A stretch of 64,000 nucleotides of DNA from Bedellia somnulentella (GCA_963576735.1 OY755196.1:10025912-10089911), one strand, 5' to 3'. Counted from the stretch's first letter, positions 40,481 to 53,171 are shown. Notes: generated from the letters alone by a model not told the origin. Numbers and translations: made by a program.

Positions 40481-40681
40481 AAAACATAATGCTAAAGCTT
40501 ATTAAAACTAACTTATTTAATTTAAATAACAATATGAATATTACATATTACAAAATAATATAGATATGATATAGGTATGTATTGTATTGTATACCCTTTT
40601 ATAAGCGTCTACTTATTATCTTTTTTAATATTGAGCATTAAAACACGAAAAAAAACACGTTTATTGTATGAAGACACATAC

Positions 40682-40925
40682 AAACATACATACACTCATG
40701 TCTATAAATCCCTTAACGGGGTAGCCAGAGCTTTGGAATGAGAAATTCCTCAGTCCCTTTTGGAAGTTGATTGGGGAAAAGATGGTAATAATAAATGTTT
40801 TTGGTGACGGGTCTCCATCCGCTTCGCCCAAAAACCACTTAGAAAGCACCTATACCATTAGTCGCCTCATACGATCACCCACGGGTAGAAAGGGATAGTG
40901 TTATTCTAAGCCGACACTACACGGA
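40682..40925 (-). mobile_element. SIR-A, subtype with gatcacccacgggtag
   Basis: Full length, inserted in the interrupted dispersed element. Confidence 0.87.
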
Positions 40926-41459
40926 AAATTAATGTACGAAGATCCCCCTTAATATTCCTTTTCTTTTACTTTTTAGTATTTGTCATAGCGGCAACAGAAA
41001 AACATCATTTGTTTATATTTCAGCATTCTAACTATCACAGTTTATGAGTTACAGCCTGAAGACGCAGACAGACAGAACTAGGTCTTAGTAATACTACTAC
41101 CCCGTTTTACTTTTTGGTACGGAACCCTAAAAACACACTCATATTTGCTTTTCTCTCTACAGTGAATTGGGCTGGTAATTTAATCTCTTTTACATGTTAA
41201 AAAGATACCCGAAATTAAAAGAAATATTAATTCATTAAGCTTGAATAATGGCGGCCGTTACGTTAATAGAACTTTTAAAAGAGGTCTTTTAGGATATTAT
41301 AATTGTTAACTTTTTGGAATCTTTCTCAAAGAGGCTGGTCACTTGTTCATTAACTTTCGTTAATATATTTCGTATTGAAGTACAAGTCTTTTGAAGTAAA
41401 TTTAACGTTTGAGAGACAAAATACATATTAATTAAATTTAAACCTTAGTAGTAAACGTA

Positions 41460-41872
41460 GTAGACGACGTGATAGCTCAATGGGTAGAACACCGGTTATC
41501 CTGCAAGCGACTAGTGTTCAAATCCCGGGTCGGGCCTACACCAATTTGTCTTTTCTAAACACATAAACATAAACGTTCACGCCGTTTATCCCCGAAGGGG
41601 TTGGCAGAGGACATATAAACACATATGTGTGGTTAATTTATCATGGTTGTTAACGGTGAGGGAAAACATGCTGGCGCTGAGTTGTAATTATACATGTGAC
41701 AGTGTATTCGTACAAAACGGCGATAGGCCTGCCCCCTATCACGTGAGTACACTGTCCATGCAAAACGTGGGTACTCTGAACACCAGGTGACAAAGTCACG
41801 TGATGTTCAGAAGTATTAGTACCTCTGCCAACCCCTTCGGAGATATTTGGCGTGAACGTTTGTATTATGTTT
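41460..41872 (+). mobile_element. SIR-B SINE with nested SIR-B fragment
   Basis: The head gacgtgatagctcaatgggt is present; at about 41563-41615 a short reversed SIR-B 3' end is inserted (aacgttcacgccgtttatcc). The outer element resumes at gtgtggttaatttatcatgg. Confidence 0.8.
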
Positions 41873-42035
41873 ATGTATGTAAACGTAGTAGTATAAACGA
41901 AAAGCTGATATTAGTTCTGCGGTTTATTTTACTAAGTAAATAGAAGGGATTGTAAGTAATTGAATTTAATATCCGTGTTGTAATGTTAGTTTAGAGGTTA
42001 ATATTGCTCAAAAAGACTGTCGTCCGAAGTATGAA

Positions 42036-42172
42036 GAATAAAAGAGCATGTATGAAAAGATTGATGGATGTAAACGAAGCTAGAGAGGTTTGTCAGGATC
42101 GTACGAAGTGGCGATCAATAGTCTCTGCCTACCCCAATGGGAACTAATGGCGTGAGTATATGTATGTATGTT
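42036..42172 (+). mobile_element. SIR-C short repeat
   Basis: Third copy, ending ggcgtgagtatatgtatgta. The best preserved in the window. Confidence 0.72.
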
Positions 42173-42381
42173 TGTATGGTTAATATTCTTAAGTGCGTAT
42201 AATAAAGTTTGTTACCTAGTTAGTTCGTTTTTAGGTTTCTATATTAATTCTATACCTACTCATGTGTTCTTTTTTAATTTACATAAATTTATTTTTGTAC
42301 TTGCATATAATAGGTATATATATAAGGTAGTTTTTAACTGTGAGTATCTTTTGATACTAATAAGTAATAAATTACATTGTT

Positions 42382-42635
42382 ATACATACATACATATACT
42401 CACGGTTATAAATCCCTTAACGGGGTAGCCAGAGCTTTGGAATGAAAAATTCTTCAGCCTCTTTTGGAAGTTGATTGGGAAAAGATGGTTATAATAAATG
42501 TTTTTGGTGACGGGTCTCCAACCACATCGCCTAAAAATCACTTAAAAAGCCCCCTATACCCTTAGTCGCCTCTTACGATCACCCACGGGTAGAAATGGGG
42601 TAGTGTTATTCTAAGCCGACACTACACGGCAAACA
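42382..42635 (-). mobile_element. SIR-A, subtype with gatcacccacgggtag
   Basis: Full length. Tail catacatacatatactcacg. Confidence 0.88.
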
Positions 42636-42861
42636 TTGTTATATAGAATATAATAGACATATTAAGGTAAAACCGAATAATTAACTGTTACGTATACTTT
42701 CAATGATATTGTCTACTTAAAATAACAGAACCTTTTTCCCTAATGCAGTAAGGTTAAGTCAAGGAATCTAAAAATGCAATCTCTCTATGGAATCATAAGC
42801 TTGAGTAAAAAAGATATTTGTTATTTTTATTGCGTATCTAACATTTTAATTAAACATACAA

Positions 42862-42955
42862 TACATACCTATACTCACGGCTATAAATCCCTAGAAGGGG
42901 TAGCCAGAGATCAGTAATTACAAATTCATCAGCCACTTTTGGAAAGTTGAGTGTT
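42862..42955 (-). mobile_element. SIR-A 3' portion
   Basis: From catacctatactcacggcta to ttttggaaagttgagtg only. Confidence 0.75.
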
Positions 42956-42974
42956 AAATAAAACTACATATGTA

Positions 42975-43100
42975 CTTTATCGATACTTTATTTCTACCAT
43001 CTTGTCCCCTATCAACTTCCAAAGTGGCCGAGAAGTTTCTAGCTCTGAAGGTCTAGCTACCCTTTTATTGGATTTATGGCCGTGAGTATATGTATATGAA
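42975..43100 (+). mobile_element. SIR-A 3' half, diverged
   Basis: tttatttctaccatcttgtc to gtgagtatatgtatatgaat. Confidence 0.7.
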
Positions 43101-43117
43101 TGTAACTATAAAAATTT

Positions 43118-43280
43118 ACGGTTATACAACCTAAAAATTGGTAAACAGAGCTTCAGTGACCGAAGAACTTCTTATTCTTCGGTCACATTTGGAAGTTGAA
43201 TAGGGTAAAAATTGTTAATAAGAGATGGTGGTTGATGATGGGTCTCAAACCAAATCGACATTAACACTTAAAAAGCACTT
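43118..43280 (-). mobile_element. SIR-A, old remnant
   Basis: cacatttggaagttgaatag and ttgatgatgggtctcaaacc are recognisable. Confidence 0.6.
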
Positions 43281-43520
43281 AACATACATACATATACCCA
43301 CGGCTATAAATCCCTAGAAGGGGTAGCCAGAGCTAAGGAATTAGAAATTCCACAGCCACTTTTGGTAAGTTGAGTGAGGAAAAGATGGTAAAATAAAGGT
43401 TGTTGGTGATGGGTCTCCAACCGCATCGCCCAAAAATCCCTTAATAGCCCCAATACCGTTAGTCGCCTCTTACGTACACCCACCGGAAGAAATGGGGTAG
43501 TGTTATTCTAAGCCGACACA
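43281..43520 (-). mobile_element. SIR-A, full length
   Basis: Well-preserved copy of the cacccaccggaagaaatggg subtype. Confidence 0.88.
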
Positions 43521-43794
43521 AAAAAGCAATAAAACACGCGAAAAAACGAATAAAAAATACCTATGTTTCTACAATTTATATTTCTATAATTTTTGGTAAG
43601 TATCTCCCTTTCAATTCATTGCAAAGACAGGAATGCAAACGGTAAATTTTTAAACAGGAAATATGAATAAAGGCGTTTTGAAAAAACTTTTTCTCTTAAT
43701 AAATTAATTGGTACGGGGTTTTACTTTGCTAAGTGCTCTGTGGTCTGTTTTAGTTCTAGGGTTGGACCACTTCTTATTGATAAATTCGTATATT

Positions 43795-43882
43795 AAAAAA
43801 TATTATTTATTTTTCATGGAAAAATATACCAAAACCATTAAAAAAATATTATTTATTTTTCATGGAAAAATATACCAAAACC
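43795..43882. repeat. Tandem duplication, 2 x about 45 bp
   Basis: The unit containing aatattatttatttttcatg and gaaaaatataccaaaac occurs twice in succession. Not coding. Confidence 0.8.
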
Positions 43883-44101
43883 CGAAGTTTTTATTGTAAA
43901 TTGACTGTATTGTCATAGAAGCTAAATTTTTAAAATAAAACTGTGTAACATCACAGCTCCGATACGCTTCTGCCAAAGGTTATAATTGTACACCCAGTAA
44001 GGTGATTAAGTCATTGTTCACGACACTGGCCTACTGCATTTCACTTTTTAATTAGACAATTAAATGATGCAGCTAGGTAGTTGTTTATTTATTCGCCATA
44101 A

Positions 44102-44188
44102 ACATAACATAAACATAAACGTTCACGCCGAATATCCCCGAAGGGGTTGGCAGAGGTACTAATACTTCTGAACATCACGTGACTATTA
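44102..44188 (-). mobile_element. SIR-B SINE, 5'-truncated, with target duplication
   Basis: Only the 3' end of the element is present, flanked by attcgccat on both sides, as expected for incomplete reverse transcription. Confidence 0.75.
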
Positions 44189-44238
44189 TTATATATTATT
44201 CGCCATGCGGCAGGCAAAGATCACTTGGACCATACAGC

Positions 44239-44346
44239 CTAGTCTTCAGTAGTTTTCATATAAAAATCCAAGTAAGTTAGAGGCCGGGAGCCTAGTCTTC
44301 AGTAAATTTTATTTAAATAAGTCCAATTAAGTATAGGCCGGGAGCC
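44239..44346. repeat. Tandem repeat of about 52 bp (cctagtcttcagta ... aggccgggag)
   Basis: Two successive diverged units each run from cctagtcttcagta to aggccgggag. Confidence 0.55.
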
Positions 44347-45017
44347 TAGATGATACAGCTTGGATTGTCTCTACCCAAATTCGGATCTGGAACCTCCGGG
44401 TTTTGAGCCTGGTTGTTACACCTCAAGTCATTTACCAGTCATGCGATGTTTTGACTCATATTTAAGTTAATTTCGATAAAACAATATCGTGCGTGCAGTT
44501 GATGCCATCCCTATTTTTAATTCTATTTACTCAGTCGAGGGGATGCACAGAAACAAGAGTTACGAACAACTTTTTTTCATACTCCTCCCCCGCCGCACTG
44601 CCTGAAGCACCGTGTAAATGTGCTGAAATTTCACTAATTTTTTTATTACTCTGAAAAACTTGTGTGAGACGGTTTTTCTCGAAAACGACGGTAGTTTTAC
44701 TTTGTAACTCGCAAAGAGATATTATTGCAGTGAAGCCGAGAGATTTCGGTTTAAGCTACTATGATTCCCTAAAATATTCAATATTATATTTTTGTTTATT
44801 TTATCAGAAAAAAAAATGGTGAAGAGATTTTGCCATTTCTTCTCTTTACAAACACCTAGCAAAGCGATAGTAGAGTCAATATAATTTGTTTGTATGACGT
44901 AAAAGTAAAATCAATGTTTTAAAAAACCTACATGTTTTAATTTTTCTGACTGTAGCAAGTATAATTATAAAACATCTTGAATACCATACAAAGTTATACA
45001 TGAAAAATCTGTTGACA
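44347..45017. other. Intronic spacer, nothing recognised
   Basis: No frames or repeats identified. Confidence 0.5.
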
Positions 45018-45237
45018 CATACATATATACATATATATACTCACGGCTATAAATCCCTGAACGGGGTAGCCAGAACTTTGGAATGAGAAATTCCTCAGCC
45101 ACTTTTGGAAGTTGATTGGGGAAAAGATGGTAATAATAAATGTTTTTGGTGACGGGTCTCCAACCACATCGCCCAAAAATCACTTTAAAAGCCCCTATAC
45201 CCTTAATCACCTCTTACGATCACCCACGGGTAGAACA
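45018..45237 (-). mobile_element. SIR-A, head replaced
   Basis: Normal to cacccacgggtagaa, then switches to unrelated sequence. Confidence 0.82.
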
Positions 45238-45668
45238 CACTCACACATATTATCCTAGAAAGTCCACTTAAAAAAGGCCCTCACGGTGACGGATGACTTC
45301 AAACTACCAAAACCACCAAGTCACCTTTAATGACACCCAAGAAATTATATCATATTATAAGCCGGCAAAAAATAGTACTACTTTTAATTTAAACTCAAAA
45401 AATAATGTATCTTCCATAATAAAAAGCTTTGCTTCATTGGTTTCCTTGAAAAGGCAACATTAAAAATGATTGGGAAAAGCCTGCATTATGGTATCCCTTA
45501 ATTTTAATTAAAAGCAGACAAAATTAATTAGTGAGGTAATATAGCAGGTAAATAATTATGATGAGCTTCATGAAAAAAAAACATTTTGGTACAGAGGATG
45601 TAATAGAGTTAAGGAATACGCGTTTATTATTTTAATATCCTGTTCCTGTGGATAAATTTTATACATTG

Positions 45669-45906
45669 GACATACATACATACATACATATACTCACGGC
45701 TATATTTCCCTAGAAGGGGTAGCCAGAGCTAAGGAATTATAAATTCCTCACACTTGGAAGTTGAGTGGGGGAAAGATGGTAAAAAAAAAGGTCTTTAGTG
45801 ATGGGTCTCCAACCGCATCGCCCAAAAATCCTTTAAAAGCCCCAATACCGTTAGTCGCCTCTTATGTACACCCGTCTAGTGCTATTCTAAGCCGACACTA
45901 CAAAGC
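45669..45906 (-). mobile_element. SIR-A, full length
   Basis: Tail catacatacatacatacata; head agccgacactacaaagc. Confidence 0.87.
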
Positions 45907-46039
45907 ATAATGAATAATATAATGAAATAAAAGCAATGAAATTTTTGGATTTTTATTTGTTTGTCACTTAAATTCATCACATCACATATATAGGGTTTAA
46001 TTATGGAAGTAATAAAGATATGAAAGATGAATTATATAA

Positions 46040-46284
46040 TGTTGTACTTTCGCTGGCCGAATTAAATTATATGGCACTGGCGGAAAATCAGCGCCACGGT
46101 TGGTGACATCATCACCTGTGGCAACATGCTGAGCCAGTGACCAATTCACTGCATAGGGCTGCTTTTTTATGTTTTTTTTAATGTCTTTTGTTGTTATTGT
46201 TTACCACTATGTTTTTTTTATTTTTTATTTGTTGTGTATTTTCCTGTGCACTGATTAAAGTTTTTTCTTTCTTTCTTTCTTTCT
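46040..46284 (+). mobile_element. Retroelement 3' end with (TTTC)n tail
   Basis: ggcactggcggaaaatcagc, then gtggcaacatgctgagcca, then a T-rich stretch ending in ctttctttctttctttct. This looks like a 5'-truncated non-LTR or SINE 3' end. No coding capacity. Confidence 0.4.
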
Positions 46285-46454
46285 ATATTTTTGCTTGTAC
46301 AGATTAAAAGCTAATGCAGGTCATAAAATAGTTTTGTTGGCGGCCTAGACAGGCCTAGTGTTGTTTCAATTAGTACACTCAATTATTTTTTGTTTTTCTT
46401 TCAATGGAAAATCAAATATTTGAAATAAAACACCTCCGTACACAGCTAATGTCA

Positions 46455-47062
46455 ATTAATACATACATGCATACATGTACTCAAAATTGTAAATTACAAT
46501 AAGGGATAGCCAGAGCCTCAGCATTCGAAATTATTAAGCCAATTTTGGAAGTTGCGTGTCGAAACGATGGTAGAACATAACATAACATAAACGTTCACGC
46601 CGAATATCCCCGAAGGGGTTGGCAGAGGTAATAATACTTCTGAACATCACGTGACTTAGTCACCCGATGTTCAGAGTACCCACGTTTTGCATGGACAGTG
46701 TACTCACGTTATAGGGGGCAGGCCTATCGCCGTTTTGTACGAATACACTGTCACATGACTATAACTCTGCCGTGTGGGTTTCCTCATGATGTTTTCCCTC
46801 ACCGTTAACAACCATGATAAATTAACCACACATATGTCTTTAGAAAAGACAAATTGGTGTAGGCCCAACCCGGGATTTGAACACTAGTCGCTTATACGTT
46901 AACCGGTTTTCTACCCATTGAGCTATCACGTCGTATCACGATGGTAGAACCCATCACATATATGGGTTTTCAACCGCATTGCCCAACAATCACTTGAAAA
47001 GCTCTAGTACCGTCACAACACTCGAGGGTTGAAATGGGTTAGTTTGACACTGCACAGCTAGC
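46455..47062 (-). mobile_element. Old SIR-A interrupted by a SIR-B SINE
   Basis: Halves 46455-46574 and 46940-47062 are separated by the SINE with its 12-bp duplication. Confidence 0.75.
46575..46936 (-). mobile_element. SIR-B SINE inserted in an old SIR-A
   Basis: Full length, flanked by the 12-bp duplication cgatggtagaac; the two halves of a degraded SIR-A lie outside. Confidence 0.88.
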
Positions 47063-47067
47063 ACATA

Positions 47068-47312
47068 TACATACATACGTATACTCACGGCTATAAATCC
47101 CAGGAAGGGGTAGCCAGAGCTAAAGAATTAGAAATTCCTCAGCCACTTTTGGAAATTTGAGTTGGGAAAAGATAGTAAAAATAAAGGTTGTTGGTGATGG
47201 GTCTCCAACCGCATCGCCCAAAAATCCCTTAAAAGCCCCAATACCGTTAGTCGCCTCTTACGTACACCCACCGGAAGAAATGGGGTAGTGTTTTTCTAAA
47301 CCGACACTAACA
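47068..47312 (-). mobile_element. SIR-A, full length
   Basis: Immediately adjoins the preceding old copy. Confidence 0.87.
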
Positions 47313-47697
47313 CATATATGAATCAATTTCGGTCTTTTCCATTGATTTCGACATTTATGACCTTTTTTACTGTCAATGCCAAACTATGGATAAAAATTTC
47401 TTTACAGGTTATCAAAAGTTATTCCATCGAAACTCTATAATTTTAATACTACTGTTCCCAGTCTCGCGCTAACAAGATTTTTGTTTGTGTTACGCAGATA
47501 TTTAAATGGCGAGGAAACTGATTTATTACATTAAATTAAATATTTATACTAGAATATGAATATTACAAAGGCATTGCTTTCTGTCTTAGTAAATATAGAA
47601 TTTCCTCTTGATGCCTCAGTGGGAAAACCTACACTTCTTATTCAAAAGACGTGAGTTTAAATCCATATCAGGCATGAACCATAACGTCTTTTATTGA

Positions 47698-48062
47698 CGA
47701 CGACGTGATATCTCAATGGGTAGAACACCGGTTAACGTGCAAGCGACTAGAGTTCAAATCCCGGGTCGGGCCTACACCAATTTGTCTTTTCTAAAGACAT
47801 ATGTGTGGTTAATTTATCATGGTTGTTAACGGTGAGAGAAAACATCGTGAGGAAACCCACATGGCTTAATTGTACTTAGTCATGTGACAGTGTGTTCGTA
47901 CAAAACGGCGATAGGCCTACCCCCTATCACGTGATTACACTGTCCATGCAAAACGTGGGTACTCTGAACACCAAGTGACAAAGTCACGTGATGTTCAGAT
48001 GTATTAGTACCTTTGCCAACCCCTTCGGGGATATTCGGCGTGAACGTTTATGTTATGTTATT
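47698..48062 (+). mobile_element. SIR-B SINE, full length
   Basis: Head gacgtgatatctcaatgggt, tail gaacgtttatgttatgtta. Confidence 0.85.
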
Positions 48063-48094
48063 AAATGTTATGTTATGTCTTTTGTTGTATAGCA

Positions 48095-48232
48095 TACATA
48101 TATAGATACATGTATACTCATTGTTGAAAATTCCTAGAGGGGTAAGACGAAACTTCAGAATAAAATATTCCTCAGCCAGTTTTCGAACTTAAGTTGGGAA
48201 ATATTGTTAAATGAAGGTGATTGATTAGGCAT
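48095..48232 (-). mobile_element. SIR-A, old remnant
   Basis: atgtatactcattgttgaaa, ttcctcagccagttttcgaa and similar pieces. Confidence 0.55.
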
Positions 48233-48342
48233 GTATGTGCTTAATTGATGAACGTTGTTAACGGTGAGGAAAATGTTTGAGTTGTATTTTGTTTCTAACA
48301 TTGAAATCGTATCATGTGATTGCATTATGCAAAGAAAAAGTA

Positions 48343-48582
48343 CATACATACATACATATACTGACGGCTATAAATCCCAATAAGGGGTAGCCAGAGCTAA
48401 GGAACTAGAAGTTCCTCAGCCACTTTTGGAAAGTTGAGTGGGGAAAAGATGGCAAAATAATGGTTGTTGGTGATGGGTCTCCAACCGCATCGCCCAAAAA
48501 TCCCTTAAAAGCCCCAACACCGTTAGTCGCCTCTTACGTACACTCACCGGCAGAAATGGGGTAGTGTTATTCTAAGCACAGC
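48343..48582 (-). mobile_element. SIR-A, near full length
   Basis: catacatacatactgacggc-type tail to tagtgttattctaagca. Confidence 0.86.
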
Positions 48583-48865
48583 AATCAATTATTAAAGAAA
48601 AAGTGATTGATCTAAACCAGTATTAGTAAATCTGCCACACCTTAAGAAATTTAGAAAACTTGATTTGTGTTGAAAATTTCTAAATTTTTTTGGCTAGATA
48701 ATGTTTTTTCAGGCGGAAATTATTTTTTAATGACATTTGACTCCAGGCTTAGAAATGGATTAATGTGATATTTTTGGCATAGGCTAAACAAATGAAATTG
48801 TATTATCAATGACCAAGTTGAATATGTCTTTTTATAGAATTAATTTGTAGGATATTTTCTACTCT

Positions 48866-48975
48866 TCCAAGGAAAACGTGGGTAGTCTGAACACTAGGTG
48901 CCAATGTCACGTGATGTTCAGAAGTATAAGTTCCTCTGCCAACCCTTTTGGGGATTTATGGCGTGAACGTTTGAG
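48866..48975 (+). mobile_element. SIR-B SINE, 3' fragment
   Basis: aaaacgtgggtagtctgaac to ggcgtgaacgtttgag only. Confidence 0.65.
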
Positions 48976-49039
48976 TTTGAGATATTTTCTTTATAAGTCT
49001 AAGTGACACCTAAGTCAAATAATCGCATAAAAATGACGG

Positions 49040-49266
49040 TTTTGAATAGCACTAAACCATTGCTTCCCGCGGACGGATACCTTATCATGTAACTTAGGGT
49101 TCTGATACTGTATTTTTTTGGCGATTGGTGATGTGGCTGTAGGCCCATCACTAACCATTGTTTATATTACAATCTTTTCCGTATTCAACTTTTAAAACTG
49201 TTTGAGGATTTTCTCATTATGAAGAACTGACACTCTTTTTATGGGATTCATAGCTGTTTGTATGTC
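49040..49266 (+). mobile_element. SIR-A, old remnant
   Basis: gaatagcactaaaccattgc to ttcatagctgtttgtatg, heavily diverged. Confidence 0.6.
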
Positions 49267-49315
49267 AAATAATATTAAAACATTTGTTTGAAAAAGATAC
49301 AATATTGAGAAAAAA

Positions 49316-49553
49316 TACATATACTCACGGCTATAAATCCCTAGAAGGGGTAGCCAGAGCAAACGAATTAGAAAATCCTCAGCCGCTTTTGGAAGTTGTG
49401 TGGGGAAAAGATGGTGAAATAAAGGTTGTTGGTGATGGATTTCCAACCGCATCGCCCAAAAATCCCTCAAAAGCCCCAAAACCGTTAGTCGACTCTTACG
49501 TACACCTACCGGAAGAAACAGGGTAGTGCTATTCTAAGCCGATACTACACAGC
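49316..49553 (-). mobile_element. SIR-A, full length
   Basis: The antisense-frame peptide KSLEGVARANELENPQPLLE is open across the copy. Confidence 0.87.
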
Positions 49554-49817
49554 AAAAAACATGCATATTCAAATAACATTGAAAAGAACAAAAACCTGTA
49601 AAAACAGGCGATACTTATGTAAAGTTGTTGAATGTTTTCCATTATGATGTTTGTAATGAATCGCGTTTTAATGAGTTAAAAGTTACCAAGGAGGTTGTGA
49701 ATAATAACGCGTGGGAACTTCAAGCGCTGTTTGCCACAATGCAGGTTGTGTACACTGCTGGAGCAGAATTTAAGAGCATACATTTGCAAAATAAAAAAAA
49801 AACGTCATAGCTGCGTA

Positions 49818-49928
49818 GCTGTGTCGTGTCGGCTTAGAATAGCACTACCCCATTTCTTCCGGTAGGTGTACGTAAAAGGCAACTAACGGTATTGGGGCTT
49901 TTAAGGCATTTTTGGGCGCGGCGGTTGG
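49818..49928 (+). mobile_element. SIR-A 5' half, cut by the next copy
   Basis: tgtgtcgtgtcggcttagaa to gggcgcggcggttgg, then another SIR-A head begins. Confidence 0.8.
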
Positions 49929-50125
49929 TAGTGTCGGCATAGAATAACACTACCCCATTTCTACCCGTGGGTGATCGTAAGAGGCGAGTAAGGGAATAGG
50001 GGAATAATATATCTTTTCCCCAATCAACTTCCAAAAGTGGATGAGGAATTTTTCATTCCAAAGCTCTGGCTACCCCGTTAAGGGATTTATAGCCGTGAGT
50101 ATATGTATGTATGTATGTATGTAAT
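49929..50125 (+). mobile_element. SIR-A, second of a head-to-middle pair
   Basis: tagtgtcggcatagaataac to gagtatatgtatgtatgtat, subtype gggtgatcgtaagaggcg with a central deletion. Confidence 0.82.
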
Positions 50126-50794
50126 CAAGAATATAACGATAAAGTTATGCCTTAATCACTTTTAATACACTATCAATCTAAAAAAACAAAATAAATGCAA
50201 ACATCCAAAAATTTGCACGACAATGTAGAGGGTACGTGTGCCGGGTGAATTAGTGGCTATTAATTTTGAATTCCGCACGTGTACACGGGGGTTTATTTAG
50301 CAAGGAGGAACACCTCGACAACAGAACTGCTTTTTAGACTATTTAGCACCAGGTTGTGTTAATACGACCTCCTTTTGTGCTCCAACCTTTTCGGCTGAAT
50401 AGACTTTCCTTTCTTTTTTAATTACCGCGTTTTTTATATATTCGGTCGTATTTTTTAGGTTATGTTTCGTTTTTTCCTCTTCAACTATAATCGTACTAGA
50501 GCAGTTTTCATTTATATAATTTATTGATATAAAATAAAGACTACAATTTAGAATAGCAAATGCAAGCAGATTAAAATCTACACTGCATTTTATAACACTA
50601 ATGTCATAAAACTACGCCTTAGATCAATAGTTAGAGAGAAATGAGTACGATTTTTTATATTAGCATCATGTCTCTGTTACCGCTACTGGTCTGAAATTGA
50701 CCTCGACCTCGTTTTTAAAACATGCCATTTTTGTATTTTACATTGATTAAAGAAATCAAACAACACAACTTCGCCTATGGAATTCTTATTTAAA
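50126..50794. other. Intronic spacer, nothing recognised
   Basis: Less AT-rich than neighbouring spacers, but without splice-bounded open frames. Confidence 0.45.
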
Positions 50795-51037
50795 CATACA
50801 TACATATACTCACGCCTATAATTCCCTAGAAGGGTTAGCCAGAGCCAAGGAATTATAAATTCCTTAGCCACTTTTGGAAGTTGAGTGGGGGAAGGGCGGT
50901 AAAATAAAGGTTTTTGGTGATGGGTCTCCATCCGCATCGCCCAAATATCCAATAAAAAGCCCCAATACCCTTCGTCGCCTCTTACGACACTCGTGGGTAG
51001 AAAGGGGTAGCGACATTCTAAGCCGGCACTACACGGT
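50795..51037 (-). mobile_element. SIR-A, full length
   Basis: Subtype cgacactcgtgggtagaaag. Confidence 0.87.
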
Positions 51038-51786
51038 CAAATCACAAGATGTTTTTTTTTATTTCAGCTGAGGCTAAGAACCTAAATAAAAATAATAAAT
51101 AAAAAGATTTATAAAAAGATTTATTTGCCAAGTAACAGATTACACCATTTGTACTTAAACTAACGATCATTGTTTTACAAATTGTAATTTATAATGCAGC
51201 TATTCTTTAGCTTTCTATGACATAGTAAGAGGTCGAGTAGAAAAACAAAAGAATATTTTTTTCTTGTGGCTTGTAGTACAAAACAAAACAATAAAACTCT
51301 AGTACTTAAACTAGGCCGGGCCTGTATCTTAGGTACTAGTTTTTTCCCATATATTTAATTAATTATTACATTTCAATTTAGAAGACATATATATTTTTAG
51401 GAGCTAGGTAAGGTAGGAGCAGAGCGTTATTTTAAAGTTGGGTAGTTATGAATAATATTTTGGTTTTCTACAATAGTATTGTGGTCCAATGAAATAGCGC
51501 GCGAGAGCGTGCGCGTTATAACAATATTACGTGATAGTTAGACTACTTTGACTATGATGTGTTACAATTTTGTTTCTGTCCTAGTTTAATATTTTAAAAC
51601 AAAATTATATTTTTTATGCAAAATAAATGTTAGCAAAAACATACATTTTACGATAAAAAATATATATCTGTTTTTATCAAAATGAGTATAACGTACACAA
51701 GCGGTTACATTATGGCGTTACTTTATGATTCTAAGATTAATCGGAAATATTTACATACGCATACAAATGCAAACAAACACACATGC

Positions 51787-51790
<4 letters not shown>

Positions 51791-51866
<76 letters not shown>
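51791..51866. repeat. (AC)n microsatellite, 38 units
   Basis: An uninterrupted AC dinucleotide tract. Long Thr-His or His-Thr frames across it are artefacts. Confidence 0.97.
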
Positions 51867-51871
<5 letters not shown>

Positions 51872-51941
51872 TATACATACAATACACACAGCCACTCACC
51901 TCACTATACTTTCTCAGTTTGATCTAGGTACGACACTTATA

Positions 51942-52079
51942 CGCTCGATTTCTGAATTGAGTATTCCAGCTGAGAACAACTTAAGTATCGTTCTGTCGCA
52001 TTGAAATCTTAACAACTGAATGAGACAAAACGATACTTAAGTCGTTCTCAGCTTGAATACTCAATTCAGAAATCGGGCG
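51942..52079. repeat. Hairpin with 56-base arms and 26-base loop
   Basis: Left arm 51942-51997 (cgctcgatttctgaattgag ...) is inverted at 52024-52079 with a few mismatches and one bulge-like difference. It lies next to the (AC)n tract. It could be a small foldback element or a precursor-like hairpin; nothing shows it is transcribed. Confidence 0.7.
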
Positions 52080-52196
52080 TTTATGTATTAATTATCTTGA
52101 AAATTACAATATTTTAGATAAGCATTCCATAGTCAAAGTTCGATATCTTTTATCAATTTAAAACATAAAAAGGGTACGTTTTAAAAACTGTGTGCT

Positions 52197-52443
52197 GCTG
52201 TGTAGTGTCGGCTTAGAATAACAATACCCCATTTCTGCCGGTGGGTGTAAGTAAGATGCGACTAACGGTATTTGGGCTTTTAAGGGATTTTTGGGCGATG
52301 CGGTTGGAGACCCATCACCAACAACCTTTATTTCGCCATCTTTTCCCCACTCATCTTTTCTCTGGCTGAAGAACTTCTAGTTCCTTAGCTCTGGCTACCC
52401 CTTCTTGGGATTTATAGCTGTGAGTATATGTATGTATGTATGT
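52197..52443 (+). mobile_element. SIR-A, full length
   Basis: Head gctgtgtagtgtcggcttag; tail gtgagtatatgtatgtatgt. Confidence 0.88.
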
Positions 52444-53171
52444 TTTAAAAACGAGTTCTAGGCCAATTCTTCGTCTGTTTGTGAATCTTTATATTAATTC
52501 ATGACCTAAAAGAAATAATTAAAAATAATATGACGTAGGACTATACAATTTTAAAGTCTGTGGTTGAATTGAAGTTGATAATAATATTTATTTTTAATTG
52601 ATATAGTCAGGCAATAGCAGTGAGGTTATTTTAGTTTAATCCACTTCACGATCGAACTTAATTCACTGACTTTACTATAAACTAAATATAAGTAAAAAAT
52701 TAATTAATTTAACATAAAGCTTACATAATTATTTTTCACCATCCAAAATTCAAAAGCAAAAATGTACCAAAAAGCGCCCCAAAAACAGTACTGGATATTT
52801 CGTAGCAATATTACCAGCGTAAATTCCTTTCAGATTATTTGAAAACGTATGTTGCAGTCAAAGTAATGTTGCGGTCAAAGTAATTAAGCGATGAAATGTC
52901 GAGAATTAATATCAGAATTTCTGTAGAAAAGTATATTTCATTTTTTTACTTTTAATAAAGAAATATTACATTAACTGCTACTTAATACGAAACTACATTA
53001 CTACTTTATAAAATGTTACTATTGAAAACCCATGAAGCTTCGCTCAGTCGTTAGTACTTCACATACGAAAAGTATTACCTGTAGCCGTCAGTCCAGAAAT
53101 AGAAATAGAATAATAATTACAGTTATACTTTTGTAAATTTTTTATTTGACAATTATTATATTATTATATAA
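52444..53171. other. Intronic spacer, nothing recognised
   Basis: AT-rich, no features. Confidence 0.5.

Larger units (their letters stand above)
40218..41131. mobile_element. Interrupted dispersed element (gagtcggac ... ggtacggaacccta)
   Basis: The left part ccaagtacgagtcggacgta with gggttccgta and the right part ttttggtacggaaccctaa are the ends of a repeat common in Lepidoptera. Between them lie the LINE fragment and a SIR-A copy, so it has been split by later insertions. Family assignment is from memory only. Confidence 0.4.

Noticed and set aside
51682..52004. Long Thr-His and His-rich open frames
   Set aside because: Translation of the (AC)n microsatellite.
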